This document shows positions 1 to 4,886 of a stretch of DNA of 6,231 nucleotides, in pieces. The notes under the pieces are model-generated. The model did no database searches. It had not been told where the DNA came from and was given only the letters and a program-made list of their open reading frames with translations. The stretch lies in contig VBLD01000184.1 of assembly GCA_005879205.1 (NCBI GenBank), positions 7,304 to 13,534 on the forward strand. The letters are read 5' to 3'. Made by a program: the position numbers and the translations under genes. Position 1 is the stretch's first letter. Each line of letters starts with the position of its first letter. The DNA is from Deltaproteobacteria bacterium (lineage in GTDB: Bacteria > Desulfobacterota > Binatia > DP-6).

Positions 1-306
1 CGAACCGTCGAGGCCGAAGATGTCGATGGCGGTGATCTCGCGGTCGCCTTCGGCAATCGCCACCAGCTCCTGCCGGAGCGCGTCGTGCTCGGTCCGGCCC
101 CACATGGAGGCCACCGTCCGGAGCGCGAGGAGTGCGCGCTCCTGGAGGTCCCGTTCCTGGGCGCGCTCGGAGAGCCGCGTGTCCACCCACTGCGAGAGCA
201 CCAGCACCGTCGCGACCGTCAGGACCGCGATCGCGATCAGCTGAAAGCGAAGCGTGCGGAACACGGAAGTGGGGATCGCCTCGGGAGGCTGCCTCGGGGG
301 GCTCAC
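1..306 (-). CDS. Membrane sensor protein N-terminus, probably a sensor histidine kinase (partial)
   Basis: This is the first 102 residues of a minus-strand gene that runs off the left edge. A short proline- and arginine-containing cytoplasmic leader is followed by one hydrophobic segment at about residues 23-40 (core LIAIAVLTVATVLVLSQ). After it comes an amphipathic Arg/Glu-rich helix (about 43-65) and the start of an alpha/beta sensor fold with a strand ending ITAIDIFGLDG (residues 91-101). A TM helix, a long helix and then a strand ending in xDxxG is typical of dCache/PAS-like extracytoplasmic sensors in histidine kinases, diguanylate cyclases or chemoreceptors. The kinase or output domain is outside the window, so the exact class is inferred. 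The GTG start was chosen because it is the only standard start between the in-frame stop at 373-375 and the TM helix, and a GGAG lies 9 nt upstream. No ATG is available. Confidence 0.7.
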   Translation of the reverse strand, partial: MSPPRQPPEAIPTSVFRTLRFQLIAIAVLTVATVLVLSQWVDTRLSERAQERDLQERALLALRTVASMWGRTEHDALRQELVAIAEGDREITAIDIFGLDGS

Positions 307-347
307 GACATCGGGCTCCGTACGCCGTCCCCCCGATCGGCGCAGAA

Positions 348-376
348 ACCTTAGCCCCCCGGCGGCCGTCTCTCAA
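348..376 (-). promoter_or_regulatory. Candidate sigma-70 type promoter for the sensor gene
   Basis: Reading the minus strand, TTGAGA (376-371) is separated by exactly 17 nt from TAAGGT (353-348). The -35 matches consensus at 5 of 6 positions and the -10 at 3 of 6, keeping the first TA and the last T. The predicted start is near 341, giving a leader of about 35 nt before the GTG at 306. The optimal spacing is the best argument. The weak -10 and lack of expression data keep confidence moderate. Confidence 0.4.
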
Positions 377-409
377 GGGTCTCCGACGGAAGGACACACC
401 GGGACGTCA

Positions 410-434
410 CGGGCGGGCCGTCGCGGCCCGCCCG
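410..434 (-). terminator. GC-rich hairpin downstream of the bufferin-like gene
   Basis: An 11-bp perfect inverted repeat (CGGGCGGGCCG at 410-420 and its complement at 424-434) closes a 3-nt loop. It begins 12 nt past the stop codon of the small Cys-rich peptide gene. There is no T-tract on the minus-strand 3' side, so it is not a classical intrinsic terminator. It may act as a transcription-end or mRNA 3'-stability structure that separates this gene from the sensor gene further downstream on the same strand. Confidence 0.55.
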
Positions 435-445
435 CGCTCCGAACC

Positions 446-715
446 CTACTCCTTCTTCGACTCGACGATCTTGCCGCCCTTCTTCTCGCACTCGGCCTTG
501 GACGACTCGATCCACCCCTTGCCCTTGCAGGCGTTCTGGCCCTGGCAGGAGTTCGCCGCGCTGGCGCACGCCGCCTGGCCCTTGCACGCGTTGATGCCGG
601 CACAATGGACGGTGTCGCCGCCAGCCTTCTCGCCGGCTCGGGCGACGACCGCGCCGCTCAGGAACAGGCCGGCCGCCGCACTCGCAATCAAAATTCCCCT
701 GCTCGATCGGTTCAT
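446..715 (-). CDS. bufA2: BufA2-like periplasmic bufferin-type metallophore peptide
   Basis: This is an 89-residue precursor. Residues 1-27 form a Sec signal peptide: a basic start (MNRSSR), a hydrophobic core and an ARA cleavage site before Gly28. The mature part has six cysteines (C38, C44, C50, C57, C63, C76) in a pseudo-repeated Asn-Ala-Cys-Lys-Gly-Gln pattern, then GKGW and a Lys/Glu-rich tail with ECEKKGG. This pattern is that of BufA2-family bufferins, small secreted peptides that bind copper after Cys modification by a DUF692/MNIO enzyme (BufB) with its partner BufC. Family assignment is from recalled motif similarity, not a search. No bufB or bufC lies beside it here, so modification is uncertain. 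The ATG at 715 was preferred over a GTG six bases upstream (721) because the Shine-Dalgarno overlaps that GTG. The gene follows the amidohydrolase gene on the same strand after 91 bp and could share its transcript. Confidence 0.8.
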   Translation of the reverse strand: MNRSSRGILIASAAAGLFLSGAVVARAGEKAGGDTVHCAGINACKGQAACASAANSCQGQNACKGKGWIESSKAECEKKGGKIVESKKE

Positions 716-720
716 GCACA

Positions 721-727
721 CCCTCCC
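721..727 (-). promoter_or_regulatory. Shine-Dalgarno that fixes the bufferin-like gene start
   Basis: Minus-strand GGGAGGG ends 5 nt before the ATG at 715. The alternative GTG at 721 shares its first base with this motif, so ribosome placement favours the ATG. Confidence 0.65.
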
Positions 728-806
728 TGGTCCTGGTTGGACCCCGCCGCTCTAGCACCGGGCCCCGACCGTTGCCAGGACACCGGGCGAGAGGACGTCG
801 GGTCCC

Positions 807-2213
807 TCAGGGGCGCGGCCGGCGCGCGAGAAGCGCCCCGTCCAGCACCACGTGCGCGATCTTCCCGAGATCCCCGATCCGGGCGACCGGATCGCCGTCG
901 ACGAGCACGAGATCGGCGCGCTTGCCGACCGCGATCTCGCCGAAATCGGCCTTTTCACCGGCGAGGAAGCGCGCGTTCTCCCAGGTGGCCGCCCGCAGGG
1001 CCTCGCCCGGCGTGAGGCCCGCCTCGACCAGCTTGGCGAGCTCGAGGTGCAGCCCGGCACCCGGCAGGTCGCCCGGGTTGCAGGCATCGCTGCCGGCGAG
1101 CACGGGCACGCCGGCCGCGCGCAGCTTGGCGACGTTCCGGCGGCGCGCGTCGTGCGCGCCCGCCGCGGCGCGGACGAAGGCCGCCGTGCCGGCGTCGAGC
1201 GTCGGGGGGGCCGCGAGGAGGGCCGTCAAGACCTCCGGCCGGGCCACCTCGCGCTCGATCGGCAGGAACTCGGAGGCGGCGGTGCGGGGTGTCCCGGCGA
1301 GATCCCAGATGGCGAGCGTGACGACGACGGGCACGTGCGCCCCCGCGATCACCTGGAGTGCCTCGGGCGACAGCTCCTCGCGCCACGGCGCATGGGCGAG
1401 CGCGTCGGCGCCGCCGCGGACGGCGTCGATCGCCTCCTGCGAGCTCCCGATGTGGACGATCGAGCGCACGCCGGCCGCGTGACCGGCGGCGGTGATGGCG
1501 GCGAACGTCTCCGGGGCGAGACACGGCACGTCCCCCGTGCGAGCGTCGACGGCGATCTTCAGCACGTCGGGCCGCTCGGGGAGCAGCGCGGCGACCGCCT
1601 GGCGGGCCTCCTCGGGCGTCGACACCTCGCGCGTCGCGCGCGGCAGGACGTACCAGCGAAGGTACCAGGGGAGCCATGCACGCAGCACCTCGGCCGGATG
1701 GCCGCCGGGCGCGGTGAAGACGGGTCCGGCCGCGTAGAGATGCGGGCCGAGGTGGGCGCCCGTCGCGACGCGCGAACGCTCGCGGAAGACCTCGGGGGCG
1801 AGATTGCCGAGATCGAGAACCGTGGTGACGCCGGCGTAGAGGAAGGCGGCGAGGTTCTCGGGGACGTCGGGAAACACCACCCGCCACGGCGGGTATGCCG
1901 AGGAGCCCGTGTGCGTGTGGACGTCGACGAGCCCGGGCAGGAGCGTTGCGCCGCGACCGTCGATCTCCGGGGCGCCATCCGAGGGGAGGCCGGGCGATCC
2001 GACGGCGTCGATGCGGCCGTCGCGCACGCGCACGTCGCGCAGGCCGTCGGCGAGCGTCGCCCGCGGCGCATCGAAGACGCGGACGTTGCGCAGGACCAGC
2101 GACCGGGCCGTGCCGGGCGCGCGCGACACGAGCGGCGCCGGATGCGAGCAGGCCGCCGCGGCGACGAGCAGCGCCATGGTGAACGTCCGGCCGGTGCCTT
2201 CCCGCCCGCGCAC
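807..2213 (-). CDS. Lipoprotein amidohydrolase (imidazolonepropionase-like / metal-dependent hydrolase)
   Basis: This 468-residue enzyme is of the amidohydrolase superfamily (the COG1228-like, imidazolonepropionase/prolidase-type branch). These enzymes hydrolyse C-N bonds of amides, cyclic ureas or dipeptides with one or two metal ions; the substrate cannot be told from sequence. A lipoprotein signal ends in a lipobox with Cys22 (VAAAAC), placing the enzyme in the cell envelope. Family residues are visible in order: a beta-sandwich start (VLRNVRVFD, residues 40-48), the HxH metal pair H99/H101 in LPGLVDVHTHTG, Lys219 in DVLKI (the usual position of the carboxylated metal-bridging Lys), H254 (SIVHIG), H274 (ALAHAP), D376 in AGSDA, and the C-terminal GKRADLVLVDGDP. 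The set looks catalytically complete and the length is normal. The GTG start at 2213 follows AGGGGG with a 6-nt gap and supplies arginines for the signal peptide. The internal ATG at 2177 would leave almost no n-region. Confidence 0.88.
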   Translation of the reverse strand: MRGREGTGRTFTMALLVAAAACSHPAPLVSRAPGTARSLVLRNVRVFDAPRATLADGLRDVRVRDGRIDAVGSPGLPSDGAPEIDGRGATLLPGLVDVHTHTGSSAYPPWRVVFPDVPENLAAFLYAGVTTVLDLGNLAPEVFRERSRVATGAHLGPHLYAAGPVFTAPGGHPAEVLRAWLPWYLRWYVLPRATREVSTPEEARQAVAALLPERPDVLKIAVDARTGDVPCLAPETFAAITAAGHAAGVRSIVHIGSSQEAIDAVRGGADALAHAPWREELSPEALQVIAGAHVPVVVTLAIWDLAGTPRTAASEFLPIEREVARPEVLTALLAAPPTLDAGTAAFVRAAAGAHDARRRNVAKLRAAGVPVLAGSDACNPGDLPGAGLHLELAKLVEAGLTPGEALRAATWENARFLAGEKADFGEIAVGKRADLVLVDGDPVARIGDLGKIAHVVLDGALLARRPRP

Positions 2214-2315
2214 AAGCTGCCCCCTATCACCCGCGTCACGGCGTCACAAAGCGGGGCCTGCCAGCAAGATAGCGCAGCATCCACATTGGGGATTCCCCCT
2301 GCGACCTTCGGGACT

Positions 2316-2338
2316 TCCGCCAGCCGGAGACCGGCGGA
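2316..2338. promoter_or_regulatory. Candidate activator-binding dyad
   Basis: This is an inverted repeat TCCGCC-N11-GGCGGA with further matched bases inside (positions 8/16 and 10/14 of the 23-mer). It is centred about 137 bp upstream of the predicted sigma-54 start site, in the usual -80 to -150 range for enhancer-binding proteins. Assignment as an enhancer site is inference; it could be a chance GC-rich dyad. Confidence 0.3.
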
Positions 2339-2369
2339 CGCTCCGCAGCCGACACGCATTGCGTCATTG

Positions 2370-2387
2370 CGCCCAGCGGATTGGGCG
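2370..2387. promoter_or_regulatory. Second dyad followed by TTTT
   Basis: This is a 6-bp perfect inverted repeat CGCCCA-N6-TGGGCG, followed on the plus strand by TTTT then CCCCC. It could be a second enhancer-binding site at about -77 to -94 relative to the sigma-54 start. It resembles a weak intrinsic terminator too, but no plus-strand gene lies upstream to be terminated. Confidence 0.3.
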
Positions 2388-2437
2388 TTTTCCCCCAACC
2401 GACATCCCCGGCGCGCCGTGGTTCGGACGGATCGCAC

Positions 2438-2453
2438 TGGCAAGGCAGTTGCT
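2438..2453 (+). promoter_or_regulatory. Sigma-54 (RpoN) -24/-12 promoter of the TSP3-repeat gene
   Basis: TGGCAAGGCAGTTGCT matches the consensus TGGCACG-N4-TTGCW with a single mismatch (A for C at the sixth base). The invariant GG (2439-2440) and GC (2451-2452) are exactly 10 nt apart, as the holoenzyme requires. The predicted start is near 2464, giving a leader of about 42 nt before the ATG at 2506. A sigma-54 promoter implies control by a bacterial enhancer-binding protein of the NtrC class, which is not encoded in this window. Confidence 0.72.
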
Positions 2454-2464
2454 TTGGAGGCGAA

Positions 2465-2479
2465 CGGTGCGATGCACCG
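2465..2479 (+). promoter_or_regulatory. Perfect stem-loop at the predicted mRNA 5' end
   Basis: CGGTGC-GAT-GCACCG is a perfect 6-bp inverted repeat with a 3-nt loop, starting 1-2 nt after the predicted sigma-54 transcription start. It could protect the 5' end of the mRNA from decay, or be a protein operator. Its half-sites resemble NtrC half-sites in sequence but are in the reverse order and spacing, so it is not an NtrC site of the usual type. Confidence 0.45.
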
Positions 2480-2505
2480 ACTCTCAAGACGAAGGAGAAG
2501 AACAG

Positions 2506-2895
2506 ATGGAGACGAGACGGACGATGAAGACGGGCGCGGGGCTGCTGAGCGCAGCCGTCCTGCTGTGGGGCGTGGGCGTCGTGCCCGCGGCCGCGCGCGG
2601 ACTGGACGACGTGGTCGCCCAGCCGGCCGAGCAGGAGGTGGAAACCGAAGCCGAGGCCGCGGACTCGGACGGCGACGGAATCTCCGATGCCGACGAGATC
2701 GCCATGGGTCTCGATCCGAACGACGCGGACACCGACCACGATGGCATCGACGACGGCGTCGAGCTCGCGGAGGGTCTCGATCCGAGCGACCCGGACACCG
2801 ACCACGACGGCATCGCCGATGGCGTCGACGCCGATCCGCTGCACGCTCCCGAGCCGGGCGACACCGGCGATTCGCACCGCGGCAAGGGCCGCTGA
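2506..2895 (+). CDS. Small secreted protein with thrombospondin type-3 calcium-binding repeats
   Basis: This is a 129-residue precursor. Residues 1-30 are a Sec signal peptide: basic METRRTMK, a hydrophobic core, and PAAA before Arg31. A Glu-rich linker (about 41-52) leads into three acidic repeats: DSDGDGISD (53-61), DADTDHDGIDDG (73-84) and DPDTDHDGIADG (95-106). They are joined by GLDP turns and end in VDADPLHAP. Asp-x-Asp-x-Asp-Gly spacing is the calcium-binding loop of thrombospondin type-3 / OmpA-linker repeats. No anchor, OmpA domain or sorting motif follows, only a basic tail (SHRGKGR), so the mature protein of about 99 residues is almost all repeat. GGAG (2494-2497) lies 8 nt before the ATG, a strong ribosome site. 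A later in-frame ATG (residue 7) is possible but further from it. Function is unknown; a calcium-folding periplasmic or surface protein is likely. It is transcribed alone, convergent with the ATL gene. Confidence 0.88.
   Translation: METRRTMKTGAGLLSAAVLLWGVGVVPAAARGLDDVVAQPAEQEVETEAEAADSDGDGISDADEIAMGLDPNDADTDHDGIDDGVELAEGLDPSDPDTDHDGIADGVDADPLHAPEPGDTGDSHRGKGR
2706..2828 (+). repeat. 66-bp in-frame tandem duplication in the TSP3 gene
   Basis: The block at 2706-2762 recurs at 2772-2828, exactly 66 bp later, with 52 of 57 bases identical. Both copies start GGGTCTCGATCCGA and code for the two GLDP-x-D-x-DTDHDGI-x-DG units. The high nucleotide identity suggests a fairly recent duplication of 22 codons or gene conversion. 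The first, shorter repeat (DSDGDGISD) is not part of it. Confidence 0.8.
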
Positions 2896-2934
2896 GCAAC
2901 GGAACAACCGGCCGGGGGCACCTCGAGCGACGAC

Positions 2935-2963
2935 GGGGTGTCCCCGGGCGTGAAGCACCCGGG
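2935..2963. terminator. Possible bidirectional terminator between convergent genes
   Basis: The 74-bp gap between the TSP3 gene stop and the ATL gene stop contains overlapping GC-rich inverted repeats: CGGGG-TGT-CCCCG (2934-2946) and paired CCCGGG blocks (2943-2948 and 2958-2963). No T-tract follows on either strand, so factor-independent termination is uncertain. The position between convergent genes is the main support. Confidence 0.3.
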
Positions 2964-2969
2964 CCGCGT

Positions 2970-3365
2970 TCAGCAGGCGCGGTGGTTCAAGCGGGCGGCA
3001 GCGACCAGTTTTCGCCGCGGCCCGGACCAGCGCATTCGCTTCAGGTCCACCCTTCCCCGGCGATCGAAGCGCACCCCCTCGCTCTCGAGAAGCTCGCGCT
3101 GGATGTCGGCCCAGAAGTCGTCCCGATGACTACATCGGCCTGTCGAATCGACGACCCGCTGCCACGGCACGTCGTCGAGCAGCGGACCGCGTAGCGCGCC
3201 GAGCGCCGTCCCGACGGCCCGCCCGGTGCGCGGCCGCCCGAGCAGCGCCGCGACCTGACCATAGGTCACGACCCGGCCACGCGGGACGCGACGCACGAGC
3301 CGGTAGACGCTACCGTAAAAGGGCGGCGGGCCGGTCGAGACCCGGGCGCCGCCGCGTCGTCGCAT
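2970..3365 (-). CDS. atl: Alkyltransferase-like (ATL) DNA base-flipping protein
   Basis: This 131-residue protein is the DNA-binding domain of O6-alkylguanine-DNA alkyltransferases (MGMT/Ogt). It has the helix start FYGSVYRLVRRVPRG (16-30), TYGQVAALLGRP (34-45, Tyr35 the presumed base-rotating Tyr), RAVG (49-52, Arg49 the finger that fills the flipped base's place), and VPWQRVVDSTG (66-76). In true methyltransferases the last motif is PCHR; here Trp68 replaces the acceptor Cys, the hallmark of ATL proteins. ATL proteins bind O6-alkylguanine without repairing it and hand the lesion to nucleotide-excision repair. The next position is Gln rather than the more usual His. The C-terminus follows the family (GRVDLKRMRW), then has an 18-residue basic extension. 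The start lies 3 nt after the stop of the HAD-PlsC gene, with only a weak GAGAG upstream, so translational coupling is likely. Confidence 0.88.
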   Translation of the reverse strand: MRRRGGARVSTGPPPFYGSVYRLVRRVPRGRVVTYGQVAALLGRPRTGRAVGTALGALRGPLLDDVPWQRVVDSTGRCSHRDDFWADIQRELLESEGVRFDRRGRVDLKRMRWSGPRRKLVAAARLNHRAC

Positions 3366-3368
3366 CGG

Positions 3369-4790
3369 TCAGCTCTCGAGCGTGTCGACGAACAGCGCGC
3401 GCACCTCCGCGATGCGCTGGTCGAGCGTGTCGGGCGTCCAGTCGTCGGTCGGAATCGGCGGATGGACCACCACCTCCACCGTGGCCGAGCGGATGACCAG
3501 GCCGTGCTTGGGGAGCGCGTCGAGGGTGTTGCGGAAGACGATCGGCACGATCGGCACGCGCGCGCCCATCGCGATGTGGAAGGCGCCCTTCTTGAACGCG
3601 CCGAGGTGCGGCGTGGCGCTGCGCGTCCCCTCCGGCGCGATGACCAGCGACGTCCCCTGGCGGAGCGCGGTGATCGCCGGCCGGAGCGCCTCGATCGCCC
3701 GCTGGCGGTCGAAGCGGTCGATGAACACCGTGCCCGCGAAGGCGAAGGTGGGGCCGAAGAGCGGGTTCTTCCGCACCTCCTGCTTCGCGACGGCGACGAT
3801 GTCGCGCCGCAGGAGCTTGCAGATGAGGAGCGCGTCGACCGCGCTCTGGTGGTTGAAGACGAAGACCGCGGGCCGGTGCGACCAGAGATGCTCCTCGCCA
3901 CGCACGTCGACCCGGATGCCGGCGAGCGCCGTGCCGAGCTCGCCCCAGGCGGTGATCGCCAGGTTCACCATGTCGCGCCGGCTGCGGTTCAGCACCCCCG
4001 GGATCGCCCCGACCGCGAACGCCGGGATGATGCTGGCGATCGCCAGCGACGAGCGCACGACCTCGCCGAGGCCTGGCCGGCCCCGGCCCGTGAAGCGGCG
4101 GACCGGCCAGCCACGCCGCGCGGCGATCGCGGTCAGCCGGCGGTTCGGGTTCGTCGGCCGCGCATGACCGACGATCTCGAGGAGCGGCAGGTCCTCATGG
4201 CTGTCGGTGTAGAAGTAGCTCTGCCGGAGGTCGATGCCGTGCTCGCGCGCGAGCGCGCGCGCGGCGAGCGCCTTCCCACCACCGTAGCACGTCGGCCAGA
4301 CGTGGCGACCCGTGAGCCGGCCGTCCTCGACCTCGAGCTTCGTGCAGAGCACGTGCGGGATGCCGAGCTCGCGCGCCAGGGGCTCGATCTGGTAGCGCGT
4401 GGCCGACGACACCAGCGCGAGCGTGTGACCGCGCCGCCGGTGGGCCTGCACCAGGGCCCGCGACTCGGGGTAGATCGCGGCCGCGATCGCGTGCGCGAAG
4501 ATGCGCTCCGCCAGCTCCTCGAGCTCCTGCTCGGGGACCCCGCGCAGCCAGGCCGCCGTCGCCGCGATCAGGCCGGAGAAGCCGACCCGCCCGAGCTGGA
4601 AGCGGAGCCCGTTCAGCAGCGTGTCGGCGACGTCGCGCGGGCTCATCCGGCCGTTGAACAGCCGGTCGCGCAGGAATGCCACCGCCGAGAAGCCCGCGAT
4701 CAGCGTGCCGTCGACGTCGAAGAAGGCGCCGACCGCGGGCCCGCCGGGACCCCCCTCGACCTCGTGCGTGATGTGGGCGGAGAGGGCCAT
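3369..4790 (-). CDS. plsC: HAD-IB phosphatase / 1-acylglycerol-3-phosphate acyltransferase (PlsC) fusion
   Basis: This is a 473-residue two-domain protein. The N-terminal HAD-IB phosphatase (about 20-225) shows FFDVDGTL (D25 nucleophile, D27), LVSSAT (Ser128/129), GGGK (Lys173) and YFYTDSHEDLPLL (D196, D200); all four HAD motifs are intact. A hydrophobic stretch (about 249-267) may associate with the membrane. The C-terminal PlsC domain (about 295-450) has NHQSAVD (H314/D319 catalytic pair), GTVFIDRFDR (353-362), PEGTRS (386-391) and VPIVPIVFRN (412-421). PlsC acylates lysophosphatidic acid to phosphatidic acid. The HAD domain's substrate is unknown, though a phosphatase acting on a phospholipid precursor is plausible. 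The same fusion is known in mycobacteria (PlsC, Rv2483c) beside plsB2. The ATG at 4790 fits normal family length; the frame stays open far upstream only because it runs antisense to plsB. No clear Shine-Dalgarno is seen; minus-strand TATCTT (4812-4807) could be a -10 giving a very short leader. Confidence 0.9.
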   Translation of the reverse strand: MALSAHITHEVEGGPGGPAVGAFFDVDGTLIAGFSAVAFLRDRLFNGRMSPRDVADTLLNGLRFQLGRVGFSGLIAATAAWLRGVPEQELEELAERIFAHAIAAAIYPESRALVQAHRRRGHTLALVSSATRYQIEPLARELGIPHVLCTKLEVEDGRLTGRHVWPTCYGGGKALAARALAREHGIDLRQSYFYTDSHEDLPLLEIVGHARPTNPNRRLTAIAARRGWPVRRFTGRGRPGLGEVVRSSLAIASIIPAFAVGAIPGVLNRSRRDMVNLAITAWGELGTALAGIRVDVRGEEHLWSHRPAVFVFNHQSAVDALLICKLLRRDIVAVAKQEVRKNPLFGPTFAFAGTVFIDRFDRQRAIEALRPAITALRQGTSLVIAPEGTRSATPHLGAFKKGAFHIAMGARVPIVPIVFRNTLDALPKHGLVIRSATVEVVVHPPIPTDDWTPDTLDQRIAEVRALFVDTLES

Positions 4791-4868
4791 GGCGACGCGC
4801 GGCCCGAAGATACCTCTGCCGCCGTGCGCGGGTCGAGGTGGGGACACCTTCCCGCCGACTCGCCTGCC

Positions 4869-4878
4869 TGGGTAGAAT
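4869..4878 (+). promoter_or_regulatory. Extended -10 element, possibly giving a leaderless plsB mRNA
   Basis: TGGGTAGAAT holds a TAGAAT -10 hexamer (4873-4878; 5 of 6 matches to TATAAT). It is preceded by a TGG one base further out than the usual extended -10 TGn. It ends 8 nt before the GTG start codon, so transcription would begin at or next to the GTG. No good -35 is seen (TTCCCG at an 18-nt spacing is the best). Confidence 0.42.
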
Positions 4879-4886
4879 CCGCGGCT

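Larger units (their letters stand above)
2214..2505. promoter_or_regulatory. 292-bp divergent regulatory region
   Basis: This non-coding stretch lies between the start codons of the amidohydrolase gene (minus) and the TSP3-repeat gene (plus). It is visibly less GC-rich than the genes. It holds the amidohydrolase Shine-Dalgarno (2220-2225), a short direct repeat GCGTCAC at 2233-2239 and 2241-2247, a small dyad GGGGATTCCCC at 2288-2298, larger dyads at 2316-2338 and 2370-2387, a direct repeat CATTGCG at 2357-2363 and 2365-2371, a sigma-54 promoter at 2438-2453 and a hairpin at 2465-2479. No convincing ORF or RNA gene is seen in it. Confidence 0.7.

Noticed and set aside
132..755. A 207-codon plus-strand frame over the left end
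   Set aside because: It runs antisense to both the sensor start and the bufferin-like gene, has no Shine-Dalgarno and shows no family motif.
2250..2266. A minus-strand TGGCAGGCCCCGCTTT as a sigma-54 promoter for the amidohydrolase
   Set aside because: The GG and GC are 8 nt apart instead of 10, a spacing that sigma-54 holoenzyme does not tolerate.
2465..2479. The GGTGC/GCACC dyad as an NtrC-binding site
   Set aside because: The half-sites are in reverse order with a 3-nt gap, unlike TGCAC-N-GTGCA type sites, and it lies downstream of the promoter rather than upstream.
2236..2958. A 240-codon minus-strand frame with valine-rich repeats
   Set aside because: It is the antisense shadow of the TSP3 repeats; its repetitiveness comes from the 66-bp duplication, and it overlaps the promoter region.
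852..3194. A 780-codon plus-strand open frame spanning the amidohydrolase, the intergenic region and the TSP3 gene
   Set aside because: It is antisense to a clear amidohydrolase, rich in Arg/Gly/Ala with no recognisable motif, and crosses a regulatory region. Long antisense frames are expected at this GC content.
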